From Pseudomonas typographi (lineage in GTDB: Bacteria > Pseudomonadota > Gammaproteobacteria > Pseudomonadales > Pseudomonadaceae), in assembly GCF_014694385.1 (NCBI RefSeq), contig NZ_JAAOCA010000045.1:1-34948 (forward strand): DNA of 34,948 bases, written 5' to 3'. Position 1 is the stretch's first letter; the number at the start of each line of letters is the position of its first letter. Below the pieces are notes generated by a model, which did no database searches, was not told the origin of the DNA, and saw only the letters and a list, made by a program, of their open reading frames with translations. Below, one piece after another: positions 26,402 through 34,939 of this stretch. The position numbers and the translations under genes are program-made.

Positions 26402-27682
26402 ATGTTCAATTGGTACCGCGACATCACCGCGCGCGAGCGCAAAACGTTTTGGGCCTGCTTCGGCGGCTGGGCGCTGGACGCGCTGGAAACCCAGATGTTC
26501 GGCTTGGCGATTCCGGCGCTGTTGGCCGTGTTCGCCTTGAGCAAGGCCGACGCCGGGCTGATCAGCGGGGTGACGCTGATCACTTCGGCCCTCGGTGGCT
26601 GGCTCGGCGGCACCCTGTCGGATCGCTACGGCCGGGTGCGCACCTTGCAGTGGATGATCCTGTGGTTCTCGGTGTGCACGTTCCTCTCTGCTTTCGTGAG
26701 TGGGTTCGACCAATTGGTGGTGATCAAGGCCCTGCAGGGTTTCGGTATCGGGGGTGAATGGGCCGCCGGTGCGGTGTTGATGGCCGAGTCGATCAACCCG
26801 CGCTACCGCGGCAAGGTCATGGGCACCGTGCAAAGCGCCTGGGCTTGGGGCTGGGGCGCGGCGGTGGCGCTGTACACGTTGATCTACTCGTTCCTGCCGC
26901 AGGACTACGCCTGGCGTGTGATGTTCCTGGTCGGGCTGGTGCCGGCGTTGTTGATCATCTGGGTTCGGCGCAACGTAGAAGAGCCAGAGGCCGCGGTGCG
27001 CCAGCGCAACCGCACTCAAGACCGGGCCCTGTTCGCATCGTTGGCCGGTATCTTTCGCCCTGAATTACTGCGGGTGACGCTGCTCGGCGGCATTCTCGGG
27101 CTGGGCGCCCACGGCGGCTACCATGCGGTGATGACCTGGTTGCCGACCTTCTTGAAAACCGAGCGGCATTTGTCGGTGCTCAATTCCGGCAGCTACCTGG
27201 CGGTGATCATCGTCGCGTTTTTCTGCGGTTGTGTGTGCAGCGGCGTACTTGTAGACAAGCTCGGCCGGCGCAAGAACATCATCTTGTTCGCGCTGTGCTG
27301 CGTGGTCACGGTGCAGTGCTATGTGTTCCTGCCCTTGAGTAATACGCAAATGTTGTTCTTGGGTTTTCCCCTGGGCTTTTTCGCCGCCGGAATCCCGGCC
27401 AGCCTGGGTGCGTTTTTCAACGAGTTGTACCCGGCAGACGTGCGCGGTGCCGGCGTGGGTTTTTGCTACAACTTCGGCCGTGTACTGTCGGCGATGTTTC
27501 CATTCCTGGTTGGGCACATGAGCGAAAGCATGTCGCTGGGCGCGGCCATTGGCATCGATGCCGGCATCGCCTATGGGGTGGCGGTTTTGGCCGCTTTGGT
27601 ATTGCCCGAAACCCGTGGCCGTAATCTCGACACCGCCGAGGCAGCAGATGCAGCGCCTTCGGCCAGCGCTTCGCAAGCCTGA
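26402..27682 (+). CDS. MFS transporter, aromatic acid:H+ symporter (AAHS) type
   Basis: This 426-residue inner-membrane transporter has about 12 segments. GGWALDALETQMFGLAIPAL in segment 1 resembles the acidic motif of AAHS-family carriers. LSDRYGRVR follows in the loop between segments 2 and 3, then GFGIGGEWAAGAVLMAE in segment 4. The second half has VDKLGRRKN and ends with LPETRGRNLD. These features fit carriers for carboxylates such as aromatic acids or muconate. The ATG at 26402 has AAGGA at 26387-26391. The amidohydrolase gene starts 54 bases after the stop, so the two probably handle the same compound. In 26234-26401 I see no terminator and only a doubtful promoter. Confidence 0.85.
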   Translation: MFNWYRDITARERKTFWACFGGWALDALETQMFGLAIPALLAVFALSKADAGLISGVTLITSALGGWLGGTLSDRYGRVRTLQWMILWFSVCTFLSAFVSGFDQLVVIKALQGFGIGGEWAAGAVLMAESINPRYRGKVMGTVQSAWAWGWGAAVALYTLIYSFLPQDYAWRVMFLVGLVPALLIIWVRRNVEEPEAAVRQRNRTQDRALFASLAGIFRPELLRVTLLGGILGLGAHGGYHAVMTWLPTFLKTERHLSVLNSGSYLAVIIVAFFCGCVCSGVLVDKLGRRKNIILFALCCVVTVQCYVFLPLSNTQMLFLGFPLGFFAAGIPASLGAFFNELYPADVRGAGVGFCYNFGRVLSAMFPFLVGHMSESMSLGAAIGIDAGIAYGVAVLAALVLPETRGRNLDTAEAADAAPSASASQA

Positions 27683-27693
27683 CTTTACCCACC

Positions 27694-27715
27694 GCGCCGC
27701 CGTGCCCGGCGGCGC
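27694..27715 (+). promoter_or_regulatory. Strong hairpin between the MFS and amidohydrolase genes
   Basis: GCGCCGCCG (27694-27702) and CGGCGGCGC (27707-27715) form a perfect all-GC 9-bp stem with the loop TGCC. It is not followed by a T-tract, so it more likely stabilises or processes the mRNA, or attenuates partly, than terminates fully. It sits 21 bases before the amidohydrolase ATG. Confidence 0.45.
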
Positions 27716-27736
27716 CCTTCATGCCTGATTGATGCG

Positions 27737-28567
27737 ATGACGATACAAATATCCCACGACGTGACCGGTGTCGATGGCCACGCCCATGTGTTCGACCGTT
27801 CGCTGGCATTGACCGAGGGGCGGCGCTATACCCCGGCTTACGATGCCACCCTGGCGCAATGGCTGGGCCACCTCGATGCCCATGGCCTAAGCCATGGGGT
27901 GTTGGTGCAACCGAGTTTTCTCGGCAGCGACAACAGCTACCTGCTCGCCGCGTTGGCAAAGGCCCCGCGGCGCTTGCGCGGGGTCGCGGTGGTCGAGCCG
28001 GGCATTGCCCCGGCAGCCCTCGAACGGCTGCGCACGCAAGGGGTGGTGGGCATCCGCTTGAACCTGATGGGTAAGGCCCTACCGGACCTGACCGCACCCA
28101 GTTGGCAACCGCTGCTGGGCACGGCCGCCGAACTGGGCTTGCATGTGGAACTGCACCGCCAGGTCGAAGACATCCCCACCCTGTGCGCAGCCCTGCGGGC
28201 GCGCGGCTGCAAGGTCGTGATCGATCACTTCGGCCGGCCGCATGCCGCCTTCGGCGTCGGCCACCCCACCTTCCGGCGCCTGCTGGAGTGGGGCGGCGAC
28301 GGCCAGGTGTGGGTGAAGGTGTCGGCCATCTACCGTTTGGGCGGTACCCTGGAGGAAAACCTGAGCTTCGCGCGCCAGGCGCTGCCGCTGTTGCTGGAGC
28401 ATTTTGGTCCCGAGCGCTTGGTGTGGGGCAGCGATTGGCCACATACCCAGCATGAGCACCAAGTGGGTTACGCCTCGCAATTTCAATGGCTGCAAAGTAT
28501 TGCGCCACAGCCGCAGCAGCGCCAGGCGTTGCTGGTGGCGGGGGCGAGGGCGCTGTTCGGGTTATAG
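27737..28567 (+). CDS. Amidohydrolase family 2 (TIM-barrel) hydrolase, lactonase-like
   Basis: This 276-residue metal-dependent hydrolase is of the amidohydrolase_2 type. It shows the HxH motif at 15-17 (VDGHAHVF), VELHRQVED on a middle strand, VIDHFGRPH, and the terminal metal-ligand aspartate D233 in VWGSDWPHTQ. The closest known activities are 2-pyrone-4,6-dicarboxylate lactonase and other sugar- or muconolactone hydrolases, so ring opening of a lactone is likely. There is no good Shine-Dalgarno before the ATG at 27737; the nearby ATGs at 27721 and 27732 hit stops at once. Translation may depend on the upstream MFS gene. The substrate is not determined. Confidence 0.82.
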   Translation: MTIQISHDVTGVDGHAHVFDRSLALTEGRRYTPAYDATLAQWLGHLDAHGLSHGVLVQPSFLGSDNSYLLAALAKAPRRLRGVAVVEPGIAPAALERLRTQGVVGIRLNLMGKALPDLTAPSWQPLLGTAAELGLHVELHRQVEDIPTLCAALRARGCKVVIDHFGRPHAAFGVGHPTFRRLLEWGGDGQVWVKVSAIYRLGGTLEENLSFARQALPLLLEHFGPERLVWGSDWPHTQHEHQVGYASQFQWLQSIAPQPQQRQALLVAGARALFGL

Positions 28568-28696
28568 GGCGGCCCCGCACTGATCGTGCTCCGCGCCAGT
28601 GGTCACCCTCTTGCGCGATACACGGTATAAGGTGAACCAGGGCGAGATCAGCAATCCCATGACCCGCCCACCACATTCATCGGTGAGGAGTAAAAA

Positions 28697-31600
28697 TTAC
28701 TCGTCTTCGTCCTGCGCTTCGTCTTCTTCGTCTAGCGGCTCATCTGGTAGCGCCGTTCCCGTGAGTGCGTTCCACAGTCCACCTTCTGGCCAGTCGCCGC
28801 CGCTGTTGCCAATGCTCTGCACCTGCGGTGGCGCCGGCACGTTCCGCCAACGCTGGCGCATCGTTTCTTCGAGTTCTTCGATGCGCTCGTTCTGGCTACC
28901 GCGCAACTGCCGCCGTTGCGCATCCTTGTAGATAGCGTGGGTCTGGTGCTTGACCGTACGTGATTGCGGCGTGTGGAACTGGATTTCGAACGGCACCGTT
29001 TCACCGTTCGCGGTCATGCACCGGGTGACGTTGATGCCCTTGTAGCGTGCATTGGCCCCCAGGGTGAAGCAATTTCGGGTACGCAAACGGCGCGTGTCGC
29101 CCTTGTCCAAAGCATCTATGATCGCCCGGTATTGCCTGACGAAGTCCCGCTCGTCCAACTGCACATAAAAGCGCAATGCATCGTTAACGTTGCTCGCGGC
29201 CTGCAACATACTGTTCGTAGGTTGTGCCTGCTGCCGACGCAAGATCTTATCGAGCATCGACTCCCGTCCCTTATGTTCCTGATTACGGTCGAAGAGCATT
29301 CCCCCGCCCGCGGTCTTGAGCGCTTGTTCCAAGGTCTGGGCGACCCGGGGGTAATGAACACCTGCGCGGGCCTCCAGTTCGGTGGCCAGCATACGTGCCT
29401 GCTGTCGGTCGCTGGCGCCGGGCCCCATGTCTGGCTTTTGCTCATGCAGCGCCTGTTGCACTGCTGGCACGTCTAGCGCCGCCCTCATCACCGCCGCCGC
29501 CAGGGTCGGGTTATTTGCGAGTTCCCGCCGCGCCTTGTCCGCATCGAAGCGTTTATTTGCCAAGCGGCGCGCCGTGCCCTTGGTGTACGGCACTTCCACC
29601 ACCGGGCCCTGGGTACGCAGTAGCCGGTCCAAGCGACGGCCCAGCACGCTGAACGGGTACACACCGGTTTGGCTCTTGTAGGCATCGGTACCGGCCTTGA
29701 TGCCCAGGCTCAGCAGGTTCTGCAGGCATTGCTGGGCGTCGTCGGGGCATTCATAACCGACACGTGAGGACAACTGCCTTTCGGGGTAGTAGCTCAGCAG
29801 TACCCTGATCCGTTCGGCAGGCGTGGTCGCCGCTGGATATTCCTCGCGCAGGGCCGCCATCCCGGCTATTTCATCCGTGCCGGGCAGAACCGGCAGTGGG
29901 CGCGCGTGCTCCACCGCCATGCCACTAGCTTGCGGCGTGTGCAAGGCCTCCAATTGCCTCAGCAGCTCGGCTTCCATGGCGCGGGCCGGCGCTCGCCGGG
30001 CTGGGGCCTTACGTTGTTGCTCAAGCAACGCCTGGTGCAGCGCTTCGATGTGCTGGGGGGTTATGGTGTCGCCCTCCAGCGCTGCTCTGGCTTGGCGCTT
30101 CCAACCTTTGGGCAAGCCCTCGAAGGCGCCGTAGAGCATGCGCGCGGCGATGGTGTCCCGCGTGGTTTGGGGTTGGGCCAGATACCGCGTCTGCAGCATG
30201 CTGAAGTGCTCCAGGACGCCGGCGTACACCGGCAGGATTTCCTCGGAACGGCCGTGCTGGTAATGGTCATCGTTGGCGTCGAAGGGTGTCGAATGGGTCT
30301 TGGCCGGCTTGAGCACGGGCGGCCGGGGCATTTGTGCATCAAACAGGCGTACATGCTCGAACAGTTTCGGCCGCCCGGCCACGATCAGCACGGTGTCGCC
30401 ATCGAAGTCGCCGTCCAGGCGCTGCTGCTCGGCCCGCGGCATGGCGATCAACGAACCGGGCATAAGGATTTCATTGGCCACCAGTAGCCCCCGCGAGCGC
30501 GTTAGGGTGTCTTCCTCGACACGCTGCTTACCCGCTTTCCATGCTGAGTGGGTTTTGATGTCTTGGGCCGACATGACGATGTCGGTGTTGGAAAACGCCT
30601 GCGGCCAGAGGTCGTCGGGTATACCGACCATCAACCCCTTGCTGGCGAACAGCGCCGTATTACCGCCGTCGGGCTGTGCTTGGTCACCGACATAGCTGTA
30701 CTGCAAGGTGGTGCATCGGTCCAGGAAGGTGGCAGTGGGGTCGTTCTGCTCGGCCGTCGCCACTTGGTTGGCAGTGAATGGGCGCAGGTTGGGTTTGTCG
30801 TAGGGCGAGCGGCCGATCAATACGCCGCCGCCGTGACGCAAAAAGTCAGCCGCCTTGGTCGACGACAGGTGCACCCGGCCATCGGCGGACGGCACTGCAA
30901 TGGCGGTGAGCCCCTGGATCAGTCCGGTGGTCACGGCGCGGAACAGCCGTTCGTGTTCCATCGGCCGATCGGCCAACTGCCGGCCTAGCTGCTCGCGCAC
31001 CTCCGTGGCCACCGCGTCGCTGAGGGGGTAATGCTGTAACGCCTGGCCCGGCAGGTGACCCGGTTCGCGTGCAGCATAGGGTGGCAACGGCTGGGCGGGT
31101 TTGCCGCCAGCGCCGTGCCCCCACGCCATTTGGCAGGCCGGCATCCGCGCGAGCAGCGATTGCCGTACGAACCCGCACCCATCGTGTGGCTGCAAGGCAA
31201 TCGGCCGGCCTTGAGCATCGTTGAAACGAAAGCTGTGCTGGCCCGCTCGGTCGGGTAGGATGCCGATGCGAAATGTACCCTCAAGCACGTGATCCTGGGG
31301 CTTTAACCCTGGGATACCTTGTGGAGGCGAGGACAGGAACATGCGCTGGAAGCGGAAGAAATCCTCGCGCGCCGGCATCAGCGACCGGGCCAGGTCGTCA
31401 TAGGCGCTACCCGGCAGCGTTTCGCTTAGGCGCAGCGCCAGCAATTGCGGGCCGCCAGGGCGCTCCCCTTCGGCCTTCATAAGCTGCTGGGTGCGTAACT
31501 GGCCTTTCTTCATTCGGCTGCCGCCAACGACGTCGCTGCGCCAGGTTTGGTCGTTGAAGGTAATGGGGCGCTCAAGCACCGACAGGCTCGGCGCGTTGCC

Positions 31601-34600
31601 CAACTCGACTACGGCGAACGGCAGCTTCCCGTGGGTCAGGTGGGTGAGCACGTAATAACGCTCATCGCCTGGCTGACCGAGCGGCTTGCCCCTCACGTCG
31701 ATTCGCGCTGGCCGGTAAAGCCCCATCTGGCCCGAGGGCGTATGGGGCGGGTGGTCCATGGCAGCCAGCGCTTGGCGCACATCGAACACCGACGCAGGCT
31801 GCTTGGCCTGCCAAGCGCTCGCCCGCTCGGCCACTAAGCGGTCCAGCGTGCCCGCTGAGCTGGTACCGGGCGCTCGCAGCCGTGCTTGAAGGTCCCACAG
31901 GCTGACATCGACGCTGCCCTCGAACAAGGGGCGAAGGCGCGCTTCTTCTGCTTTGAGCCAGTGGCTCAACGCTTGACGTCGCTCAGCTAACGCCTTGCCC
32001 GTGTGGCGACCGTCCTGCGCACGCGGCAGGTTACGCGGCCGCAACGTATGGGCTACGACACTGTAGGTCTCCAATACATAGCGGGTGGATACGGCCGGCA
32101 GCAGGCTCTGCCGGATGTCAGCCGTGGATGCGCTCTGCTGGGCCAAGGCCCGGGCGATAAATGGCTGCAGGCGGTCCAAGGCCTGCAGCACCTCACCCCG
32201 CAAGGTGCGCTGCTTGCGTAAGTTCTGCAGGGCCAGGGGGCGCAAACCGATACACAGGTGGCCAAAGGTTTCCAACGTAACGCTTGCGAAGGGTCGCGCC
32301 TGGCTATGCAGTTGCCCCAAGCGCTCAAGCATGCTCGGCACCAGGCGCCGCCGCTCGTCGCGCAGCCCGGCTTGGCCCAGGGCACGCAGCAATAGCGCAA
32401 GGCTTTGCGTCTCGGCGGTGGCGAACGTCGCCGGGGTTTCCTCCAAGCGTAGGGTCAGGTCCGTCAAATGCTGGTGCGACCGGCTGGCGATGTCGCCTTC
32501 ACCATCGGCGGCTGAAGCGACTAAGGCGTTGCGGGAAAGGGCATGAGCCAAGAGCGATACATGTCGGATGTCGGCGTCAGCGAAGGCCGGCCCATCACCT
32601 CCCAGAGCCTGGGCCGCGATATAGTCGATTGCCGCGCGGCAATCGGGGTGGCCGGCGCATTTGGCCCAGGCATTGGCCAGGTTGGCCAGTGCTTGGGATT
32701 CGGCGCCGGCCAAGGGCTGCCGACCCTGGTATACCTCGCGCGCGAGGCTGGCCAGCGCCTCAGCGCAGTCGGGCTGCCTGGCGCACTTGGCCCAGGCATT
32801 GGCCAGGTTGGCCAGGTGCTGCGGTTCAGCGCCGGCCAGGCGCAGCCGGCCCTGGTGCATGTCGCGCCCGAGGCTGGCCAGCGCCAAGGCGCAGTCGGCG
32901 TGCTCGGGGCACTTGGCCCAGGCATTGGCCAGGTTGGCCAGGTGCTGCGGTTCAGCGCCGGCCAAGCGCAGCCGGCCCTGGTGCACGCCCCGCGCCAGGC
33001 CGGCCAGTGCCAGGGCGCAGTCGGCGTGCTCGGGGCACTTGGCCCAGGCATTGGCCAGGTTGGCCAGGTGCTGCGGTTCAGCGCCGGCCAGGCGCAGCCG
33101 GCCCTGATGCACGTCGCGCGCGAGGCTGGCCAACGCCCGCGCGCAGTCGGGCTGCTCGGTACACTTGGCCCAGGCATTGGCCAGGTTGGCCGATGCCTGG
33201 GGTTCAGCGCCGGCCAGGCGCAGCCGGCCCTGATGTACGTCGCGCGCCAGGCTTGCCAGCGCCTCGGCGCAGTCGGGCTGCTCGGTGCACTTGGCCCAGG
33301 CATTGGCGAGGTTGGCCAGGTGCTGCGGTTCGGCGCCGGCCAGGCGGTACTGGCCCTGGTGCACGCCGCGCGCCAGGCCGGCCAGTGCCAGGGCGCAGTC
33401 GGCTTGCTCGGTGCACTTGGCCCACGCGTTGGCCAGGTTGGCCAGATCTTGTGGCTTGGCGGAGCCCAGGTGGTAGTGGCCTTGGTGCACGCCGCGCGCC
33501 AGGCTGGCCAGCGCCTGGGCGCAGTCCGGGTGCCTGGGGCACTTGCCCCAGGCATTGGTCAGGTTGGCTAACTCGTGTGGCTTGGCGCCGGCCAAGCGGT
33601 GGTGGCCCTGGTGCACGTCGCGCGCCAGGCTGGCCAGCGCCTGAGCGCAATCAGGCTGCTCGGCGCACTTGGCCCAGGCATTGGCTAGGTTGGCCAGGTG
33701 CTGTGGTTCAGCGTTGGCCAGGGGGTACTGGCCCTGGTGCACGCCGCGCGCCAGGCTGGCCAGCGCTTGGGCGCAGTCGGGCTGCTCGGTGCATTTGGCC
33801 CAGGCATTGGCCAAGTTAGCCAGGTTTTGCGGTTCAGCGCCGGCCAGGCGCAGCCGGCCCTGGTGCAGGTCGCGTGCGAGGCCGGCCAGCGCCTCGGCGC
33901 AATCGGCGTGCCCGGGGCACTTGGCCCAGGCATTGGCAAGGTTGGCCAGGTGTTGCGGTTCAGCGCCGCCCAAGCGCAGCCGGCCTTGGTGCAGGTCACG
34001 CGCGAGGCTGGCCAACGCCTGGGCGCAGTCGGCTTGCTTGGCACACTTGGCCCAGGCATTGGCCAGGTTGGCCAATGCCTGTGGTTCAGCACCGCCCAGG
34101 CGCAGCCGGCCCTGGTGCACGCCGCGCGCCAGGCTGGCCAGCGCTTGGGCGCAGTCGGGCTGCTCGGCGCACTTGGCCCAGGCATTGGCCAGGTTGGCCA
34201 GGTGCTGCGGTTCGGCGCCGCTAAGGCGGAGCCGGCCCTGGTACACGTCGCGCGCGAGGGCGGATAATGCCGCGGCACAGTGATTCATTGTTGACCATTT
34301 GCCAAAACAATTGGCCAGTAACGACAGAGGCTTCACATTTGTTGGGGGCTGCCCGGCAGAAAGAAAGTGCTCTGCAAGCAGTGCTACTGCCTGGGCTATC
34401 GTGCTATCCGTCAGGGCGCGGCCGCTGCGCTTGTAATGGCTTAGTAGGTTGGCCACTACCGGTAACATAACAGCATCCAGCGATGGCAAATGTTGAAGGA
34501 GCATATTCGCCAGCGCGATGAGCAACGCTTGGTGGCTTTGAACGTCGGCTCGAACATCGCGGCACAGTAAGCCCATCGCGCTGATATCAGAGGCGGGCCA

Positions 34601-34939
34601 GTGGCGAACCGAGCCCTGCGCCTGCTGGGCCAACGCGGTCAACGCCCTTGCGCACCGATCGTGCAGCGCCCTTGGCGCCCGGGCCCTAGACGCTGTCATC
34701 AGCGCTCTGATGCCCGTATCGAAATCTTCGAAGCGGTAACACAAAGCCTGCGGGTCGATCGCCAGCAAGTCTTGGAGATGGTCGCTAGGAAGGCTTGGCG
34801 GATTGGCTTGGCGGCGGCCGTCGAAGCGCGGCGTGTGGCGCAGCAATCGACGCTGTTCTGGCGTCAGCCTGGGGCCGTCGCGATAAGCAGGGTCAGGTTG
34901 CTCGCCGTGCGTGCTGGCCGTTGCCAACGGCCGTTGCAT
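28697..34939 (-). CDS. Giant SKWP-repeat protein, putative type III effector (XopAD/RipS-like) with RNA-polymerase-like and RelA-like motifs
   Basis: 2080 residues from the ATG at 34939; the frame is open to the window edge, so the true start may lie outside. No signal peptide or membrane segment is seen. Residues 221-766 are 13 gap-free 42-residue helical repeats (core LANLANAWAKC), preceded by a degenerate copy with LLANCFGKW. This repeat length and pattern define the SKWP effectors RipS (Ralstonia) and XopAD (Xanthomonas). Residues 767-1480 are unassigned. DFDGD at 1511-1515 matches the metal-binding motif of RNA polymerase beta-prime, and GTDAYKSQTG (1750-1759) resembles a trigger-helix segment. 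Residues 1884-2010 resemble RelA/SpoT-type nucleotidyltransferases (YKGIN 1966-1970, EIQFHT 1985-1990). The tail is acidic (DEEDEAQDEDE). Family: fairly sure. Secretion and enzymatic roles: inferred. No hrp/T3SS genes are in view. Confidence 0.8.
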   Translation of the reverse strand: MQRPLATASTHGEQPDPAYRDGPRLTPEQRRLLRHTPRFDGRRQANPPSLPSDHLQDLLAIDPQALCYRFEDFDTGIRALMTASRARAPRALHDRCARALTALAQQAQGSVRHWPASDISAMGLLCRDVRADVQSHQALLIALANMLLQHLPSLDAVMLPVVANLLSHYKRSGRALTDSTIAQAVALLAEHFLSAGQPPTNVKPLSLLANCFGKWSTMNHCAAALSALARDVYQGRLRLSGAEPQHLANLANAWAKCAEQPDCAQALASLARGVHQGRLRLGGAEPQALANLANAWAKCAKQADCAQALASLARDLHQGRLRLGGAEPQHLANLANAWAKCPGHADCAEALAGLARDLHQGRLRLAGAEPQNLANLANAWAKCTEQPDCAQALASLARGVHQGQYPLANAEPQHLANLANAWAKCAEQPDCAQALASLARDVHQGHHRLAGAKPHELANLTNAWGKCPRHPDCAQALASLARGVHQGHYHLGSAKPQDLANLANAWAKCTEQADCALALAGLARGVHQGQYRLAGAEPQHLANLANAWAKCTEQPDCAEALASLARDVHQGRLRLAGAEPQASANLANAWAKCTEQPDCARALASLARDVHQGRLRLAGAEPQHLANLANAWAKCPEHADCALALAGLARGVHQGRLRLAGAEPQHLANLANAWAKCPEHADCALALASLGRDMHQGRLRLAGAEPQHLANLANAWAKCARQPDCAEALASLAREVYQGRQPLAGAESQALANLANAWAKCAGHPDCRAAIDYIAAQALGGDGPAFADADIRHVSLLAHALSRNALVASAADGEGDIASRSHQHLTDLTLRLEETPATFATAETQSLALLLRALGQAGLRDERRRLVPSMLERLGQLHSQARPFASVTLETFGHLCIGLRPLALQNLRKQRTLRGEVLQALDRLQPFIARALAQQSASTADIRQSLLPAVSTRYVLETYSVVAHTLRPRNLPRAQDGRHTGKALAERRQALSHWLKAEEARLRPLFEGSVDVSLWDLQARLRAPGTSSAGTLDRLVAERASAWQAKQPASVFDVRQALAAMDHPPHTPSGQMGLYRPARIDVRGKPLGQPGDERYYVLTHLTHGKLPFAVVELGNAPSLSVLERPITFNDQTWRSDVVGGSRMKKGQLRTQQLMKAEGERPGGPQLLALRLSETLPGSAYDDLARSLMPAREDFFRFQRMFLSSPPQGIPGLKPQDHVLEGTFRIGILPDRAGQHSFRFNDAQGRPIALQPHDGCGFVRQSLLARMPACQMAWGHGAGGKPAQPLPPYAAREPGHLPGQALQHYPLSDAVATEVREQLGRQLADRPMEHERLFRAVTTGLIQGLTAIAVPSADGRVHLSSTKAADFLRHGGGVLIGRSPYDKPNLRPFTANQVATAEQNDPTATFLDRCTTLQYSYVGDQAQPDGGNTALFASKGLMVGIPDDLWPQAFSNTDIVMSAQDIKTHSAWKAGKQRVEEDTLTRSRGLLVANEILMPGSLIAMPRAEQQRLDGDFDGDTVLIVAGRPKLFEHVRLFDAQMPRPPVLKPAKTHSTPFDANDDHYQHGRSEEILPVYAGVLEHFSMLQTRYLAQPQTTRDTIAARMLYGAFEGLPKGWKRQARAALEGDTITPQHIEALHQALLEQQRKAPARRAPARAMEAELLRQLEALHTPQASGMAVEHARPLPVLPGTDEIAGMAALREEYPAATTPAERIRVLLSYYPERQLSSRVGYECPDDAQQCLQNLLSLGIKAGTDAYKSQTGVYPFSVLGRRLDRLLRTQGPVVEVPYTKGTARRLANKRFDADKARRELANNPTLAAAVMRAALDVPAVQQALHEQKPDMGPGASDRQQARMLATELEARAGVHYPRVAQTLEQALKTAGGGMLFDRNQEHKGRESMLDKILRRQQAQPTNSMLQAASNVNDALRFYVQLDERDFVRQYRAIIDALDKGDTRRLRTRNCFTLGANARYKGINVTRCMTANGETVPFEIQFHTPQSRTVKHQTHAIYKDAQRRQLRGSQNERIEELEETMRQRWRNVPAPPQVQSIGNSGGDWPEGGLWNALTGTALPDEPLDEEDEAQDEDE
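32642..34279 (-). repeat. Thirteen tandem 126-base repeats coding 42-residue SKWP-type units
   Basis: 1638 bases, exactly 13 x 126, lie inside the giant CDS. Each unit starts at a Cys codon (C221, C263 and so on to C725) and no unit has an insertion or deletion. Invariant or nearly so are LAR, QG, P, LANLANAW, KC and D. Variable positions within the unit are 3, 7, 11, 16-18, 26 and 38-41. Units from C599 to C725 are nearly identical, indicating recent duplication or gene conversion. Coding, not CRISPR. Confidence 0.92.

Noticed and set aside
27417..28676. 419-codon minus-strand frame opposite the amidohydrolase
   Set aside because: Arg/Pro-rich shadow; the plus-strand hydrolase has all metal-ligand motifs.
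32284..33819. 511-codon plus-strand open frame opposite the repeat region, Arg/Trp/Pro-rich
   Set aside because: It mirrors the 126-base repeats of the minus-strand gene and has shadow-frame composition with no known fold or ribosome site.
32642..34279. Regular repeats suggesting a CRISPR array
   Set aside because: Units of 126 bases are contiguous, code in frame for 42 residues and have no spacers.
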